64,000 nucleotides of DNA from Ensifer sp. WSM1721. GTDB taxonomy: Bacteria; Pseudomonadota; Alphaproteobacteria; Rhizobiales; Rhizobiaceae. The stretch lies in contig NZ_CP165782.1 of assembly GCF_000513895.2 (NCBI RefSeq), positions 1,984,001-2,048,000 of the forward strand, written 5' to 3'. Of the stretch, positions 8,555-17,974 are shown in pieces (position 1 is the first letter of the stretch; every line of letters starts with the position of its first letter). The translations under genes and the position numbers were made by a program. The notes below the pieces were generated by a model. It was not told the origin of the DNA and did not search any database. It saw only the letters and a program-made list of their open reading frames with translations.

Positions 8555-9181
8555 TTGCCGTCGACCGGATTATTGATCACCTTCTTCATCACCACGGCCG
8601 TTTTCGCCTATATTCCGGGGCCGGCCATGCTCTATGCCGCAGCACAGACGCTGGCGCGTGGTCGCTGGTCCGGGCTGATGGCTGCGTTTGGTATTCACAT
8701 CGGCGGCTATGTACACGTCGCTGCGGCCGCTGCCGGACTGTCGGTCCTCTTCCATGCCGTGCCCACGCTGTATCTCGTCGTCAAATTGGCCGGTGCCGCC
8801 TATCTGATCTGCCTCGGAATCGCTCTCTTTCGCCGCAAATCTCAGGGGCCGCTGCCGGAATTCAGTGTGAAACCCGGTCGCCGCGCCTTCTTTGAGAGCG
8901 TCGTCGTCGAGGTCCTGAACCCGAAGACCGCCATATTCTTCGTCGCCTTCCTGCCGCAGTTCATCGACGCGTCTGCAGCCCTCCCTGTCTGGGCCCAGTT
9001 CGTTATACTTGGAGCGATCGTCAACTTGATGTTCTCGTCGGCAGACGTCGCCTGCGTCATGCTCGCGGCTGTAGTTATATCGAATTTGAAGCGGTCCAGC
9101 CGCGTGGAGCGCCTCGTCCAACGCGCCGGCGGGGCGACCCTCATCGGGTTGGGAGCCCATCTTGCCTTCCAGAAAGGCTAA
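8555..9181 (+). CDS. LysE/RhtB-family amino-acid exporter
   Basis: A 208-residue membrane protein with about six transmembrane helices and the LysE-family N-terminal signature (FAYIPGPAMLYAAAQTLARG) plus the central VLNPKTAIFFVAFLPQFID. Members export amino acids or homoserine lactones. The start is a TTG at 8555, supported by GGAGGA eight bases upstream; no in-frame ATG or GTG lies close to that site. A second LysE-type gene lies at 15350-15943. The substrate cannot be predicted. Confidence 0.85.
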   Translation: MPSTGLLITFFITTAVFAYIPGPAMLYAAAQTLARGRWSGLMAAFGIHIGGYVHVAAAAAGLSVLFHAVPTLYLVVKLAGAAYLICLGIALFRRKSQGPLPEFSVKPGRRAFFESVVVEVLNPKTAIFFVAFLPQFIDASAALPVWAQFVILGAIVNLMFSSADVACVMLAAVVISNLKRSSRVERLVQRAGGATLIGLGAHLAFQKG

Positions 9182-9200
9182 AGGCTGATCCGCCGGAACG

Positions 9201-10328
9201 CTATCGAACGATCGTCAGCCGCTCCGCAGCCCGCGTGATCGCCGTGTAGAGCCAGCGCTCGCGCGTGTCGCGGAAGGCCCAGCTTTCGTCGAAGAGCACC
9301 ACATTGTTCCATTGCGAGCCCTGCGCCTTGTGCACCGTCAGCGCGTAGCCGTAGTCGAACTCGTCGTAGCGTTTGCGGGTTGACCAGGGGAGCTCCCCTT
9401 CCACGTCCTCGAAGGCCGCTTTCAGGAGTTTGATCTTCGCCGCACCGCGGTCCATGTCGTCGTCTTCGGGGCGGATCATCAGATTGATGCCCGGCTTCAC
9501 GGTTTCCTTCGACGAGCTCATCACCTGCCAGAGCGAGCCGTTGAGCAGCCCTTTGGCCGGATCGTTGCGAAGGCAGACGAGTTTGTCGCCGGACTGAGGA
9601 TATTCGCTGGTAAAGCCCTTAAGCTCGCGAAGCCGCTGGTTGTAGCGCCGCCGCGTCCGGTTGGTGCCGACCAGCACCTGATCGGCGTCCAGGACCAGCG
9701 GCTGCGTCACCTCGCCCTTGGAGATGACCTGCGCAGTACCATAGTCGCCATGCATGATCTCCTTGCGCTCGCGCACATGCATGGCGAGTTGGATGATCGG
9801 ATTGTCCCGCGCCTGGCGATGGATTTCCGTCAGAAGATAGTCCGGCTCGTGGTTGGTGAAATAGCCCCCGCCCGAGACCGGCGGCAATTGTCCAGGATCG
9901 CCGAGAACGAGGATCGGCGTGCCGAAGCTCATCAGGTCCTTGCCGAGCGCCTCGTCCACCATCGAGCATTCGTCGACGATGATCAGAGCGGCTTTCGCGA
10001 CGGGGCTCTGCCGGTTGATCGCAAACATCGGCGCGATCGAGGTCTTGCCGGTCTCCTCGTCCTCCACCTCTTCCTCGCCGCGCGGCCGGTAGATCAGCGA
10101 ATGGATGGTCTTGGCGCTACTGGCTCCCTTCGAGCGCAGCACTTGCGCGGCTTTGCCGGTGAAGGCGGCAAACAGCACCTCGCCGTCCACATGCTCGGCA
10201 AAATGGCGGGCGAGCGTCGTCTTGCCGGTTCCGGCATAGCCGAACAGCCGGAAAAGCGGCGAACGGCCCTCCTTCAGCCAGCGCGAAACGGCCTTCAAGG
10301 CCTCATCCTGTTGCGGAGCGAACTGCAT
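9201..10328 (-). CDS. RecD-like ATP-dependent DNA helicase (SF1B)
   Basis: A 375-residue helicase. It starts MQFAPQQDEALKAVSRWLKE, has Walker A GYAGTGKTTLA near residue 34, Walker B IIVDECSMVD, motif III LGDPGQLPPV, and the C-terminal motifs YGYALTVHKAQGSQW and LYTAITRAAERL. It resembles RecD2/TraA-type SF1B helicases but lacks the RecBCD-type N-terminal extension. The ATG at 10328 is chosen because the conserved Q-motif begins there; the frame continues upstream to 10514 through non-conserved sequence. Function in DNA repair is inferred. Its 3' end converges with the LysE gene. Confidence 0.88.
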   Translation of the reverse strand: MQFAPQQDEALKAVSRWLKEGRSPLFRLFGYAGTGKTTLARHFAEHVDGEVLFAAFTGKAAQVLRSKGASSAKTIHSLIYRPRGEEEVEDEETGKTSIAPMFAINRQSPVAKAALIIVDECSMVDEALGKDLMSFGTPILVLGDPGQLPPVSGGGYFTNHEPDYLLTEIHRQARDNPIIQLAMHVRERKEIMHGDYGTAQVISKGEVTQPLVLDADQVLVGTNRTRRRYNQRLRELKGFTSEYPQSGDKLVCLRNDPAKGLLNGSLWQVMSSSKETVKPGINLMIRPEDDDMDRGAAKIKLLKAAFEDVEGELPWSTRKRYDEFDYGYALTVHKAQGSQWNNVVLFDESWAFRDTRERWLYTAITRAAERLTIVR

Positions 10329-10600
10329 GACCCGCAGTGTCAGGATTCGGGCGGCGCGCGCAAGTGCCGATTTGGCGATCAGCCGTTCCTGTCGATTCCG
10401 TGGCAGCACCATTCCGCGAAATTCCATGCGGCGCCAAGGTGATGATTCAGCTCCAAGCAGCGGCCTTTCGGGGCCACTCTGGCAAAGCCGGTGTGGCACT
10501 TTTTTGCACCGCACCTTGAATCGAGGCTGTCAGTGCTGCTAACCGGTGATCGGCTGCATACAGTGTGCACGAACATCGATGCGCCAGCGCCTGCCGGAGA

Positions 10601-11695
10601 ATGCCCTTGAAGCCGGAACAGCCATCAATACCGATGCCGCCCGGAAGGACCGGGCTGGGTCGCCTGTCGCCCTTATGGCAATGGTGCCTGCTTGCCCTGC
10701 TATCGGGAGTTTTTGCCGCGGTCTTCGAAACGATCGGCATTCCCGCCGGCCTTCTGATGGGACCGATGGCCGCCGGCGCACTTGTCGGCATGAATGGCGG
10801 TACGATCCGCCTGCCGCGGCAACTCTTCTTCTGCGTGCAGTTCGTCCTGGCGATGATGATCGCCGGCTCCATGAGCCCGGACCTCCTCGTGACCTTTTCG
10901 GGCAACTGGCCTCTGTTTCTCGCAATCATTCTCTCCGTGATCGGCATGAGCACGCTTTGCGGTTGGACCATCACGCGAATGGGCATCCTGCCCGGCACGA
11001 CCGCGATCTGGGGCTCATCGGCCGGTGCTGCCTCGACAATGCTGCTGATGGCCGACGCCTATGGTGCGGATGCCCGTCTCGTCGCCTTCATGCAATATCT
11101 GCGCGTCGTCGTCGTCGCGAGTGCAGCGACCATGATCGCGCATCTCTGGGTGAGCGGCGCCGAGGCCGAGACCGCAGCCGGCTGGTTCGCGCCGGTCGCC
11201 GGCCTCCCTTTCCTCATGACGCTTGCCGTGGGCATCGTCAGCGGCTTCCTCGGCAGGGTGCTGCGCGTGCCGGCCGGCGCCTTCCTCTTCCCCTTCGCCA
11301 TCGGCTCGGCGCTTAGCATCACCGGCACGATGACGATCGAGCTGCCGCAATGGCTGCTGGCGCTTTCATTTGCCCTGCTCGGTTGGAACATCGGTCTAGG
11401 CTTCACCCGAACGATCCTGGCGCACGCCCGGCGCGCCCTGGTGCCGACAGTCATCTCCATCCTCGTGCTGATGTCCTTTTCCGGGCTTCTGGCTCTGTTG
11501 CTCATAAAGGTGGCGGGGATCGATCCGCTGACGGCCTATCTCGCCACCAGTCCCGGCGGCCTCGATTCGATCGCCGTCATCGCCGCCTCCAGCAATGTCG
11601 ACCTCCCCTTTGTCATGGCGCTGCAGACGGCCCGCCTGCTGATCATCACCTTGATTGGCCCGCCGCTCGCCCGCTTCGTCGCCGACCGGGCCTGA
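10601..11695 (+). CDS. AbrB-family membrane transporter (ammonia-monooxygenase-like annotation)
   Basis: A 364-residue polytopic membrane protein with about ten helices in two related halves. The family motif GIPAGLLMGPMAAGALVG is near the N-terminus and the second half has LATSPGGLDSIAVIAASSNV. The family is often mislabelled 'ammonia monooxygenase'; it is an integral membrane transporter or regulator of unknown substrate. The ATG at 10601 follows GGAG and is preferred to a GTG at 10565. It diverges from the helicase gene across a 270-base gap in which I see no other feature. Confidence 0.82.
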   Translation: MPLKPEQPSIPMPPGRTGLGRLSPLWQWCLLALLSGVFAAVFETIGIPAGLLMGPMAAGALVGMNGGTIRLPRQLFFCVQFVLAMMIAGSMSPDLLVTFSGNWPLFLAIILSVIGMSTLCGWTITRMGILPGTTAIWGSSAGAASTMLLMADAYGADARLVAFMQYLRVVVVASAATMIAHLWVSGAEAETAAGWFAPVAGLPFLMTLAVGIVSGFLGRVLRVPAGAFLFPFAIGSALSITGTMTIELPQWLLALSFALLGWNIGLGFTRTILAHARRALVPTVISILVLMSFSGLLALLLIKVAGIDPLTAYLATSPGGLDSIAVIAASSNVDLPFVMALQTARLLIITLIGPPLARFVADRA

Positions 11696-11847
11696 CAGCC
11701 ACCGTCCCACGCGGAGCAAACCGCGCCTTCTCCGCCTGCCGCAACCCTCGCGGGCGCTCGGGGAATAAATCCGCCATGCGTCGTGTCTCATCTGTGGACC
11801 CGCCAGAGCGCGGTTCTGCTTCAGAAACACTTTGAGGAAGAATCCCC

Positions 11848-12222
11848 ATGAGAACGTTTCCATTAGCCATCGCCATTTTGCTTGCCACGGCCGCTGCCGC
11901 TCTCGCCGCGCCGCCGGTCAAGACAGTCGAGAGCGAAAAGGGCCCCGTTCTCGCAGCAGCGAACGGCATGACGCTTTACACCTACAGGGATGACCAGAAG
12001 GGCGTTTCGACCTGCTATGATCAATGCGCCAAGAACTGGCCCCCCTTCATGGTCGAAGGCAATGCGACCGCTGAAGGACCCTATACGATCGTCGAGCGCA
12101 AGGATGGCAGCAAGCAATGGGCGAAGGACGGCATGCCCCTTTATTTCTGGGTCAAGGACAAGAAAATGGGTGACATCACCGGCGACGGTGTGAAGGGCGA
12201 GTGGGATGTCGCACGGCCGTGA
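11848..12222 (+). CDS. Secreted-repeat (COG4315-like) periplasmic protein
   Basis: A 124-residue protein with a signal peptide ending ALA and two copies of the short 'secreted repeat' motif (GMTLYTYRDD with TCYDQCAKNWPPF, and GMPLYFWVKDKKMGDITGDG). Such proteins are commonly encoded next to ECF sigma/anti-sigma pairs and are thought to sit in the periplasm. Its last 17 bases overlap the sigma gene, which implies translational coupling. The biochemical role is unknown; the paired cysteines may form a disulfide or bind metal. Confidence 0.85.
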   Translation: MRTFPLAIAILLATAAAALAAPPVKTVESEKGPVLAAANGMTLYTYRDDQKGVSTCYDQCAKNWPPFMVEGNATAEGPYTIVERKDGSKQWAKDGMPLYFWVKDKKMGDITGDGVKGEWDVARP

Positions 12223-12760
12223 CGGTCCGGAAACGGGTTCGGGAGCGGGCTTCCCCGCTCCCGATGCCTTTGAACGAGATGTCCTCGCCTTGATGCCGGC
12301 GCTAAGGCGCTATTCGCGCAGCCTCGCGCGCTCCGACGCGGACGGCGAGGATCTGCTGCAAGATTGCGTCGAGAAGGTGTTGGCGCGGCGCGCGCAATGG
12401 CGCGGCGTCAATCTGCGCGCCTGGGCTTTCACCATCATGACCAATCTCTACCGCAACCGCCACCGCCGCCAGGCGCAACATCCGGAGGTCGAGTTCGAAG
12501 ATGCACTCGGCCTTTCGGCTGAGGAGGAGAACGCGGATCCGTTGGAACGGCAGCGTCTGCAGCGCGCGCTGGACAGGCTGTCGACCGACAGTCGCGCGGT
12601 GCTGATGCTCGTGGTGATCGAGGGATATCGCTACCAGGACGTGGCCGACATGATGGCGATCCCCATCGGGACGGTGATGTCCCGCCTCTCGCGCGCCCGG
12701 CGCCAACTCGCAGAAGCGATGAAGGATGACAATGTGATTGCCCTGCGGAGACCGAAATGA
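12206..12760 (+). CDS. ECF RNA polymerase sigma factor
   Basis: A 184-residue ECF sigma factor with region 2 (ALRRYSRSLARSDADGEDLL, then VNLRAWAFTIMTNLYRNRHR) and region 4 (LDRLSTDSRAVLMLVVIEGY, then VADMMAIPIGTVMSRLSRAR). It overlaps the upstream secreted-repeat gene by 17 bases and the downstream anti-sigma gene by 4 bases (ATGA), so all three form a tight operon. By analogy with similar operons the sigma factor is held inactive by the membrane protein downstream and probably controls its own operon. Confidence 0.93.
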   Translation: MSHGRDGPETGSGAGFPAPDAFERDVLALMPALRRYSRSLARSDADGEDLLQDCVEKVLARRAQWRGVNLRAWAFTIMTNLYRNRHRRQAQHPEVEFEDALGLSAEEENADPLERQRLQRALDRLSTDSRAVLMLVVIEGYRYQDVADMMAIPIGTVMSRLSRARRQLAEAMKDDNVIALRRPK

Positions 12761-13563
12761 CCGACGAATTCGACAGCGTCTCCGAAGACGAGCTGCACGC
12801 CTATGTCGATGGCCATCTGAGCCAGCCGGAGCGCGGGCGCATCGAAGCCTGGTTGGAGAGACATCCCGCCCGGGCCGAGGAGGTGCGTGAGTGGCAGGCG
12901 CAGGCGCAAACGTTGAAGCAGCATTTTGCCTCCTATGCCCGCAGCGACGAAGGCGACCGCGCCCTGATCTCGGCTCGTCGGCCAACGGCGGGTCCGGCAT
13001 CCTCCGCGTCCCTGCTGCGGCGCATCGCCGCCGGCCTCCTGATGTTTGCCGCTGGGGCCCTCGCCGGCGCTTATGCGCCACGCTTCATCGCCCCGGACGC
13101 CCCGTCTCAGGGCGAACGGCTGAACGAGTCGCTGCCTCGCCAGGCGCAATCCGCTTTCCTGATCTACGCGAGCGAGGTGCGCCATCCGGTCGAGGTCGGG
13201 GCCGACCAGCAGGCGCATCTCGCGACATGGCTCGGCAAACGGCTCGACTACGCGCTGATGATCCCAGACCTGTCGCCCCTCGGCTTTTCGCTCGTCGGCG
13301 GCCGCCTCCTTCCGGTCAACGGCAAGGCGGGCGCGATGCTGATGTATGAAGACGGCACCGGACAGCGGCTGACGGTGCTTCTCGGCCGCAACCCCGACAA
13401 CCGCGAAACGAGTTTCCGCATTGCGAGCGAAGGCGGGATCGAGACCTTCTACTGGATCGATGGCGAGATCGGCTATGCCGTCACCGGGGAGGTGCCACAC
13501 GAGCTGCTCCAGAAAGTCGCCAGCGAATGCTATCGGCAGTTCGAGGGATCGTCGCCGTCCTGA
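12757..13563 (+). CDS. Transmembrane anti-sigma factor
   Basis: A 268-residue protein with an N-terminal zinc-less anti-sigma-like segment (SEDELHAYVDGHLSQPERGR, IEAWLERHPA), one membrane helix near 85-105 (LLMFAAGALAGAYA) and a periplasmic domain of about 150 residues. The ATGA overlap with the ECF sigma gene and the topology fit the RsiW/ChrR-like group that holds a sigma factor at the membrane. Its 3' end overlaps by 34 bases with the convergent nitrile hydratase activator gene. Confidence 0.88.
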   Translation: MTDEFDSVSEDELHAYVDGHLSQPERGRIEAWLERHPARAEEVREWQAQAQTLKQHFASYARSDEGDRALISARRPTAGPASSASLLRRIAAGLLMFAAGALAGAYAPRFIAPDAPSQGERLNESLPRQAQSAFLIYASEVRHPVEVGADQQAHLATWLGKRLDYALMIPDLSPLGFSLVGGRLLPVNGKAGAMLMYEDGTGQRLTVLLGRNPDNRETSFRIASEGGIETFYWIDGEIGYAVTGEVPHELLQKVASECYRQFEGSSPS

Positions 13564-13991
13564 AGGTGGGTTGCGCTTGAGCGAGACGGTCGCCGGAACG
13601 CGCGGCCGTCCACCATCGCTTGCCGTTCCGGGTCGTTGTCCAGCGCGATCGGCTTGCCGTGCGGCGTCGCTTCCGCGGCGCGCTGCCAGCTTTTGGACAG
13701 GGTTTCAAGTTCGGGACGGGAGGTGATGGACAGTTCCGTCACCAGACGGCTGAGCGCCGCCACCCAGCAATCGTAATAGTCGCTGCCGTCCGCCTTGCGG
13801 CCGGGCCTGTAAAGCTCGGCCGAGAGCGCTTCGGCCCATTCGTTCCAGGAAAACACGCCCTGCTCGTGAAGCCGCACCGTCATTGCGAAGGCGACCGCCT
13901 GCCAAGGCTCGGCGAAGACCGGCTCGCCTTCCGGCGATTTCGGCAGTTCCGCCGAGGCGACCAGGGGAGAAGTGAACTTACGCGCGCTCAA
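13530..13991 (-). CDS. Nitrile hydratase accessory/activator protein
   Basis: A 153-residue protein of the nitrile hydratase accessory family, related to the beta-subunit N-terminus and thought to deliver cobalt by subunit exchange. Conserved segments are EPVFAEPWQAVAFAMTVRLH, GVFSWNEWAEAL, and YYDCWVAALSRLV. The TTG at 13991 is chosen as start because GGGAGA lies a few bases upstream and the next upstream ATG (14009) has no ribosome-binding site. It overlaps the end of the beta-subunit gene by 14 bases, so the three genes are translationally coupled. Confidence 0.85.
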   Translation of the reverse strand: MSARKFTSPLVASAELPKSPEGEPVFAEPWQAVAFAMTVRLHEQGVFSWNEWAEALSAELYRPGRKADGSDYYDCWVAALSRLVTELSITSRPELETLSKSWQRAAEATPHGKPIALDNDPERQAMVDGRAFRRPSRSSATHLQDGDDPSNCR

Positions 13992-14637
13992 GATAGCTCT
14001 CCCAGGCATCGATCGAGACGGTGAGCGTCGGGTCTGCGCCCTCGCCCCAGATCTCGCCCGCGTCGAACACGACCGTATAGAGCCATTGCGGGTTCTCGCC
14101 CTTGCCATGGGCATTGTCGTCCGGAAAGACGAAGCTCCCCTGCACAGCTTCCACTAAGCCGACCTTGGCGCGCGCATAGCGGGGCAGGCGTGTGTGGGTC
14201 TTAGGATTGAAGTTCTTCGTTCGCACCGTGTCGCCGACGGCGAAGCGCGGCGCCTGATCGACCGGCCGGTCGCAGGGTCCGCCTTTGGCGAGAACGCCCG
14301 CTACCATTTCGGCCTTCAATATCCGCTTCGGCTCGCGCCCCTTTTCGAGCATGTGGCCCGTGTCGAGCTCGGCCTGGGTGATGAAGCCGTGCCGCCTGAG
14401 CAGCGTTTCCAGCGCCCTTATCCATATCTCATAATAACTTGCGGAGAGATAGATCGGCGGCGGCAGGCTTTCGCGTGCGTGCCGGCTTTCATCCAGCGTC
14501 CAGGCGCCGAAGGCGCCGCAGGAGAGTGTAATCCCGAGTGCCCGCTTCTCCCATTCGGCGTGGAAATAGGGCTCGTCCTTTTCCGGCGCGATCGGCCCGA
14601 GCCCATGCTGCCCGCCGAGATCATGCGGCCCGTTCAT
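13978..14637 (-). CDS. nthB: Nitrile hydratase beta subunit
   Basis: A 219-residue protein matching nitrile hydratase beta chains: N-terminal [16 protein letters not shown], the [14 protein letters not shown] helix, and the C-terminal SH3-like part with [20 protein letters not shown] and [20 protein letters not shown]. With the alpha chain it makes the enzyme that hydrates nitriles to amides. It overlaps the alpha gene by 4 bases. Confidence 0.93.
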   Translation of the reverse strand: MNGPHDLGGQHGLGPIAPEKDEPYFHAEWEKRALGITLSCGAFGAWTLDESRHARESLPPPIYLSASYYEIWIRALETLLRRHGFITQAELDTGHMLEKGREPKRILKAEMVAGVLAKGGPCDRPVDQAPRFAVGDTVRTKNFNPKTHTRLPRYARAKVGLVEAVQGSFVFPDDNAHGKGENPQWLYTVVFDAGEIWGEGADPTLTVSIDAWESYLERA

Positions 14638-15269
14638 CTCGCGGCCTCCGGTGAAAGTGCAAGCCCGGTACCGATCATCGAGTCGCGCGTGACAAGCTCG
14701 ACCAAAGCGACCTCGCTGAAGCCTTCGGTTCCTTCCGGCCGTTCGGGAACGACGAGGTACCGCAGTTCCGCGGTCGAATCCCAGACGCGGATCTTCTTTT
14801 CCGCGGAGAGTTCCAATCCGAATTCCGCGAGCACCCCGCGCGGATCGATGACCGCGCGCGAGCGATAGGGCGGCGCCTTGTACCAGACCGGCGGCAGCCC
14901 CAGCACCGCCCAGGGATAGCAGGAGCAGAGCGTGCAGACGACGAGATTGTGGGTGTCGGGCGTGTTGAACACCGCGCGCATGTGCTCGCCCTGCCGTCCG
15001 GCGAAGCCGAGGCTGGCGATCGCCGCGGTCGCGTCCCGCTTCAGCCAGTCGGCAAACTGCGGATCGCTCCAGGCCTTGGCGACGACGCGGGCGCCGTTGC
15101 GCGGGCCGACCTTCGTCTCATAGGTCTCGACGATTGCGTCAATCGCTTCCGGATCGATCAGCCCCTTTTCCGTCAGCACCGTCTCAAGCGCCTTCACCCG
15201 CGCTTCCATGTCGGTGAAATGATTGTCGTGATGGTGACCGTGACCATCGCCATGATGATGCTCGGACAT
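14634..15269 (-). CDS. nthA: Nitrile hydratase alpha subunit, cobalt type
   Basis: A 211-residue protein with the metal-binding motif [10 protein letters not shown]; the cysteines are at 112, 115 and 117. A threonine at 113 (VCTLCSC rather than VCSLCSC) indicates the non-corrin cobalt form. Residue 117 and residue 115 are expected to be oxidised. The N-terminus is unusually histidine-rich ([14 protein letters not shown], residues 4-17). GAGGAG precedes the ATG. First gene of the operon alpha-beta-activator; no amidase or nitrile-forming gene is next to it. Confidence 0.95.
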   Translation of the reverse strand: MSEHHHGDGHGHHHDNHFTDMEARVKALETVLTEKGLIDPEAIDAIVETYETKVGPRNGARVVAKAWSDPQFADWLKRDATAAIASLGFAGRQGEHMRAVFNTPDTHNLVVCTLCSCYPWAVLGLPPVWYKAPPYRSRAVIDPRGVLAEFGLELSAEKKIRVWDSTAELRYLVVPERPEGTEGFSEVALVELVTRDSMIGTGLALSPEAAR

Positions 15270-15349
15270 TCCGTGGCTCCTCTGCCGGAAACGCTACTAT
15301 TCTTAATATATTGGTCCAAAAGCCGGAACTAACCATTGATGGGTCGGTC

Positions 15350-15943
15350 TTACTTGAGCATCGGCCAGAGGCTGACGACGAGCAGCACGGCCATGGTGAT
15401 GTTGAACCACTTGAGCCGTGCCGGCTCGGAGAGCCATTGTCTGAGTGCCGAGCCGAACCCGGCCCAGGTCGACACACTCGGCACGTTGACAATCGCGAAG
15501 ACGAGGCCGACGACGAGCACGCTCATGAGATAGCTGTCGCTGCTGGTATAGGTGGCCATGGCCGAAACCGCCATCACCCACGCCTTCGGGTTCACCCATT
15601 GGAAGGCCGCGGCTTGAAGGAAGGTCATCGGCACGGCATTCGCCTTTCCCTCCCCGAGCGAGCGCGAGGTGCTGATCTTCCAGGCGATCCAGACGAGATA
15701 GGCCCCGCCAGCAAATTTCAGCGCGGTGTAGAGGAGCGGCATCGAGTGAAGCAGCGCGCCGAGGCCAAGCCCGACGGCAATGAGAAGAACGAAGAAGCCG
15801 CCGCCGATTCCGAGCATGTGCGGGATCGTCCGCATGAAGCCGAAATTGACGCCCGAGGCGAACAGCATCATGTTGTTCGGACCCGGCGTGATCGATGTCG
15901 TGAAGGCAAACAGGAACAGCGCCAGAAGCGTATCCGGTTGCAT
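15350..15943 (-). CDS. LysE/RhtB-family amino-acid exporter
   Basis: A 197-residue six-helix membrane protein with the family signature SITPGPNNMMLFASGVNFG and WVNPKAWVMAVSAM. The ATG at 15943 is chosen because GGAGG lies just upstream and the membrane domain begins immediately; the frame is open to 16090 without support. It lies downstream of no gene on its strand and ends 80 bases from the nitrile hydratase alpha start. Confidence 0.87.
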   Translation of the reverse strand: MQPDTLLALFLFAFTTSITPGPNNMMLFASGVNFGFMRTIPHMLGIGGGFFVLLIAVGLGLGALLHSMPLLYTALKFAGGAYLVWIAWKISTSRSLGEGKANAVPMTFLQAAAFQWVNPKAWVMAVSAMATYTSSDSYLMSVLVVGLVFAIVNVPSVSTWAGFGSALRQWLSEPARLKWFNITMAVLLVVSLWPMLK

Positions 15944-16193
15944 GACTTCCTCCCGGACGGCGTGCGCGCCGCGCGGCGGCACCATAAAATCATTGATCTG
16001 TCGTGGATTTTTCCGCGAAGCGTGACCCGCTCCGGAGATATTGAGACAGCCTAACTGACCCAAATGCAATGGCCAGCCAAATCTTGTCACGGTGACAAGA
16101 CCGGAGTGAGGATAACCAACTCACTCGGTGCAACCGTGCACCTCCGTAGAAATCGCGCAATCCCTCGACGCAGATGGAAAGAGCGTGTTCGGC

Positions 16194-16421
16194 TTACTTG
16201 CGTTTCTGCAGCTTTCGTTTTTTTGCAGGCTCGGCGGGAGCGTTCGCCGCCTCGGCGGCTTCCTTTTCCAGGCGCAGCTGCTTCAGGCGCGCCGTCTTCT
16301 TCTCGCGGGCCACCGCCTCCTGCTCGTTGATGGCGCGCGCCGCCAGCGTCGCCTGATCCGCTCGATCCGCCGGGTTCTTCTTCTCGGACTTGAAGATACG
16401 GTTGGTATTGGCGTTCTTCAC
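16194..16421 (-). CDS. Small Lys/Ala/Glu-rich conserved hypothetical protein
   Basis: A 75-residue, highly charged, low-complexity protein that should form a long helix or coiled coil, with a basic tail KKRKLQKRK. It begins with GTG at 16421; AAGGAGG lies seven bases upstream, which is strong evidence that it is translated. The cspA terminator sits just upstream, so it is transcribed separately or by read-through. It may bind nucleic acid through its basic ends; no function is known to me. Confidence 0.7.
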   Translation of the reverse strand: MKNANTNRIFKSEKKNPADRADQATLAARAINEQEAVAREKKTARLKQLRLEKEAAEAANAPAEPAKKRKLQKRK

Positions 16422-16446
16422 GGACGACCTCCTTTCGGATGGAAAT

Positions 16447-16470
16447 AAAAAAGGCCGGGCGAACCCGACC
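16447..16470 (-). terminator. Rho-independent terminator of cspA
   Basis: On the minus strand, GGTCGGG and CCCGGCC pair across a TTCG tetraloop and are followed by six Ts. It lies 90 bases after the cspA stop codon. Confidence 0.85.
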
Positions 16471-16560
16471 TCCTCATCATCTCAACCTGTCGCTGCCAGT
16501 ACATCCGTGGTCAACGGTCGGGAGATGACAATCTCGTTGCGAACGAGCATGCGCAAACGC

Positions 16561-16770
16561 TCAAAGGGCGCGCAGATTTTCGGCGGACGTCTTGCCCGTA
16601 CGACGATCCTGAGTAAGCTCGAAGCTCACTTTTTGACCGTCCTTCAGTGTGGACATGCCAGCGCGTTCTACCGCAGAGATGTGCACGAACACGTCGGCTG
16701 CACCGTCGTCCGGCTGGATAAACCCAAAGCCCTTGGTGCTATTGAACCATTTTACCGTTCCAGAAGCCAC
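16561..16770 (-). CDS. cspA: Cold-shock-domain protein
   Basis: A 69-residue OB-fold protein with both RNA-binding motifs, [10 protein letters not shown] and VFVHIS, and the usual start sequence (M)[13 protein letters not shown]. The GTG at 16770 is chosen because it gives the exact family length; the open frame to 16806 adds a non-family N-terminus. CspA-type proteins bind RNA and single-stranded DNA and melt RNA structure. A sigma70 promoter at 16908-16936 gives a leader of about 130 nucleotides, typical for thermoregulated cold-shock mRNAs. Confidence 0.93.
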   Translation of the reverse strand: MASGTVKWFNSTKGFGFIQPDDGAADVFVHISAVERAGMSTLKDGQKVSFELTQDRRTGKTSAENLRAL

Positions 16771-16907
16771 TTCGATACCTTTCAATCGCTCATGGAAAAA
16801 CACCACCGCATTTTCAGCGATGTATTGAAACCGATTTTGTCAGGATTTTCGTGACGACGCGCCGCGGCGCAGAAACAAATATCGTCGATCAAACATCGAT
16901 AGACGGT

Positions 16908-16936
16908 ATGTAGTCCATAAATGTGTTTGTTACAAG
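16908..16936 (-). promoter_or_regulatory. Sigma70-type promoter and long 5' leader of cspA
   Basis: CTTGTA (16936-16931) and CTACAT (16913-16908) with a 17-base spacer, close to the S. meliloti consensus CTTGAC-N17-CTATAT. Transcription should begin near 16901, about 130 bases before the GTG. The stretch 16771-17110 holds this leader and the start region of the divergent reductase gene. Confidence 0.65.
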
Positions 16937-17110
16937 GCGCGATTTTATTTTCTTCTATCTCGCATTCGAAGGTGCTTGCACTCCATCGGCGTCAAAAAGA
17001 CAGTCGGAGCGCGGGGCCCATCCGCCTACCCGCCACATCGGCGGCGGATGGACATTTTCGGATCGGCCTCTAATCTTCGACAATGGAACAGATTTCAGGA
17101 CCATTTCCCG

Positions 17111-17956
17111 ATGCATGATCCGATCCCGACCATCACCTTTCCCGATGGCCGCAAGGTTGCCGCCCTCGGCCAAGGCACCTGGCGCATGGGCGAGAACCGG
17201 GGGAGAGCCGCAGAAGAAATCCGCAGCCTGCAGGCGGGGCTCGACCTCGGCATGACGCTGATCGACACGGCCGAAATGTACGGCGATGGCGCCGCCGAGC
17301 GCATCGTCGGGGAAGCGATCAAGGGACGGCGCGAGGACGCCTTTGTCGTCAGCAAGGTGCTGCCCTCCAATGCCAGCCGCTCGGGCACCCTTGCCGCCTG
17401 CGAACGCAGCCTCAACAATCTCGGCATCGATTGCATCGATCTCTATCTTCTGCACTGGCGTGGCGGCTATCCGCTCGCCGACACCGTCGCCGCCTTCGAA
17501 GAACTGAAGAAGGCCGGCAAAATCCGCGCCTGGGGCGCCTCGAATTTCGACGTGGAAGACATGGAGGAACTCGAGACCGTACCAGACGGCCGCAACGTCG
17601 CGGCCAATCAGGTACTCTACAACCTCGCTCGACGCGGTATCGAATATGACCTTTTGCCTCGGTGCCGCGACCGCGGCGTGCCGATCATGGCCTATTCACC
17701 GCTCGACGAGGGTCGCCTGCTGCATAATGCCGATCTGATCCATATCGCCAAGGCTCATCAGGCGACGCCGGCCCAGGTGGCGCTCGCCTTTTTGAAAACG
17801 CGCTCAGGCGTCATTTCCATTCCAAAGACGGGTTCCGCCGAACGCGCCCGCGAAAACCGCGACGCGATGGACATCCATCTGACAGATGCAAACCTCGCCG
17901 AGCTCGACCGGCTGTTTCCGCCGCCGAGGAGGAAGACACGGCTGGAGATTATCTGA
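17111..17956 (+). CDS. Aldo/keto reductase
   Basis: A 281-residue TIM-barrel NADPH-dependent reductase. The catalytic tetrad is visible: Asp and Tyr in [11 protein letters not shown], Lys in FVVSKVLP, His in LYLLHWRG. The cofactor site is near [16 protein letters not shown]. The start at 17111 ([13 protein letters not shown]) is the first ATG that fits the family; the frame is open upstream to 16976. Ribosome-binding site is weak. The substrate is unknown; family members reduce aldehydes and ketones such as methylglyoxal. Confidence 0.88.
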   Translation: MHDPIPTITFPDGRKVAALGQGTWRMGENRGRAAEEIRSLQAGLDLGMTLIDTAEMYGDGAAERIVGEAIKGRREDAFVVSKVLPSNASRSGTLAACERSLNNLGIDCIDLYLLHWRGGYPLADTVAAFEELKKAGKIRAWGASNFDVEDMEELETVPDGRNVAANQVLYNLARRGIEYDLLPRCRDRGVPIMAYSPLDEGRLLHNADLIHIAKAHQATPAQVALAFLKTRSGVISIPKTGSAERARENRDAMDIHLTDANLAELDRLFPPPRRKTRLEII

Positions 17957-17974
17957 GGCGAGAGCCGCCTGAGG

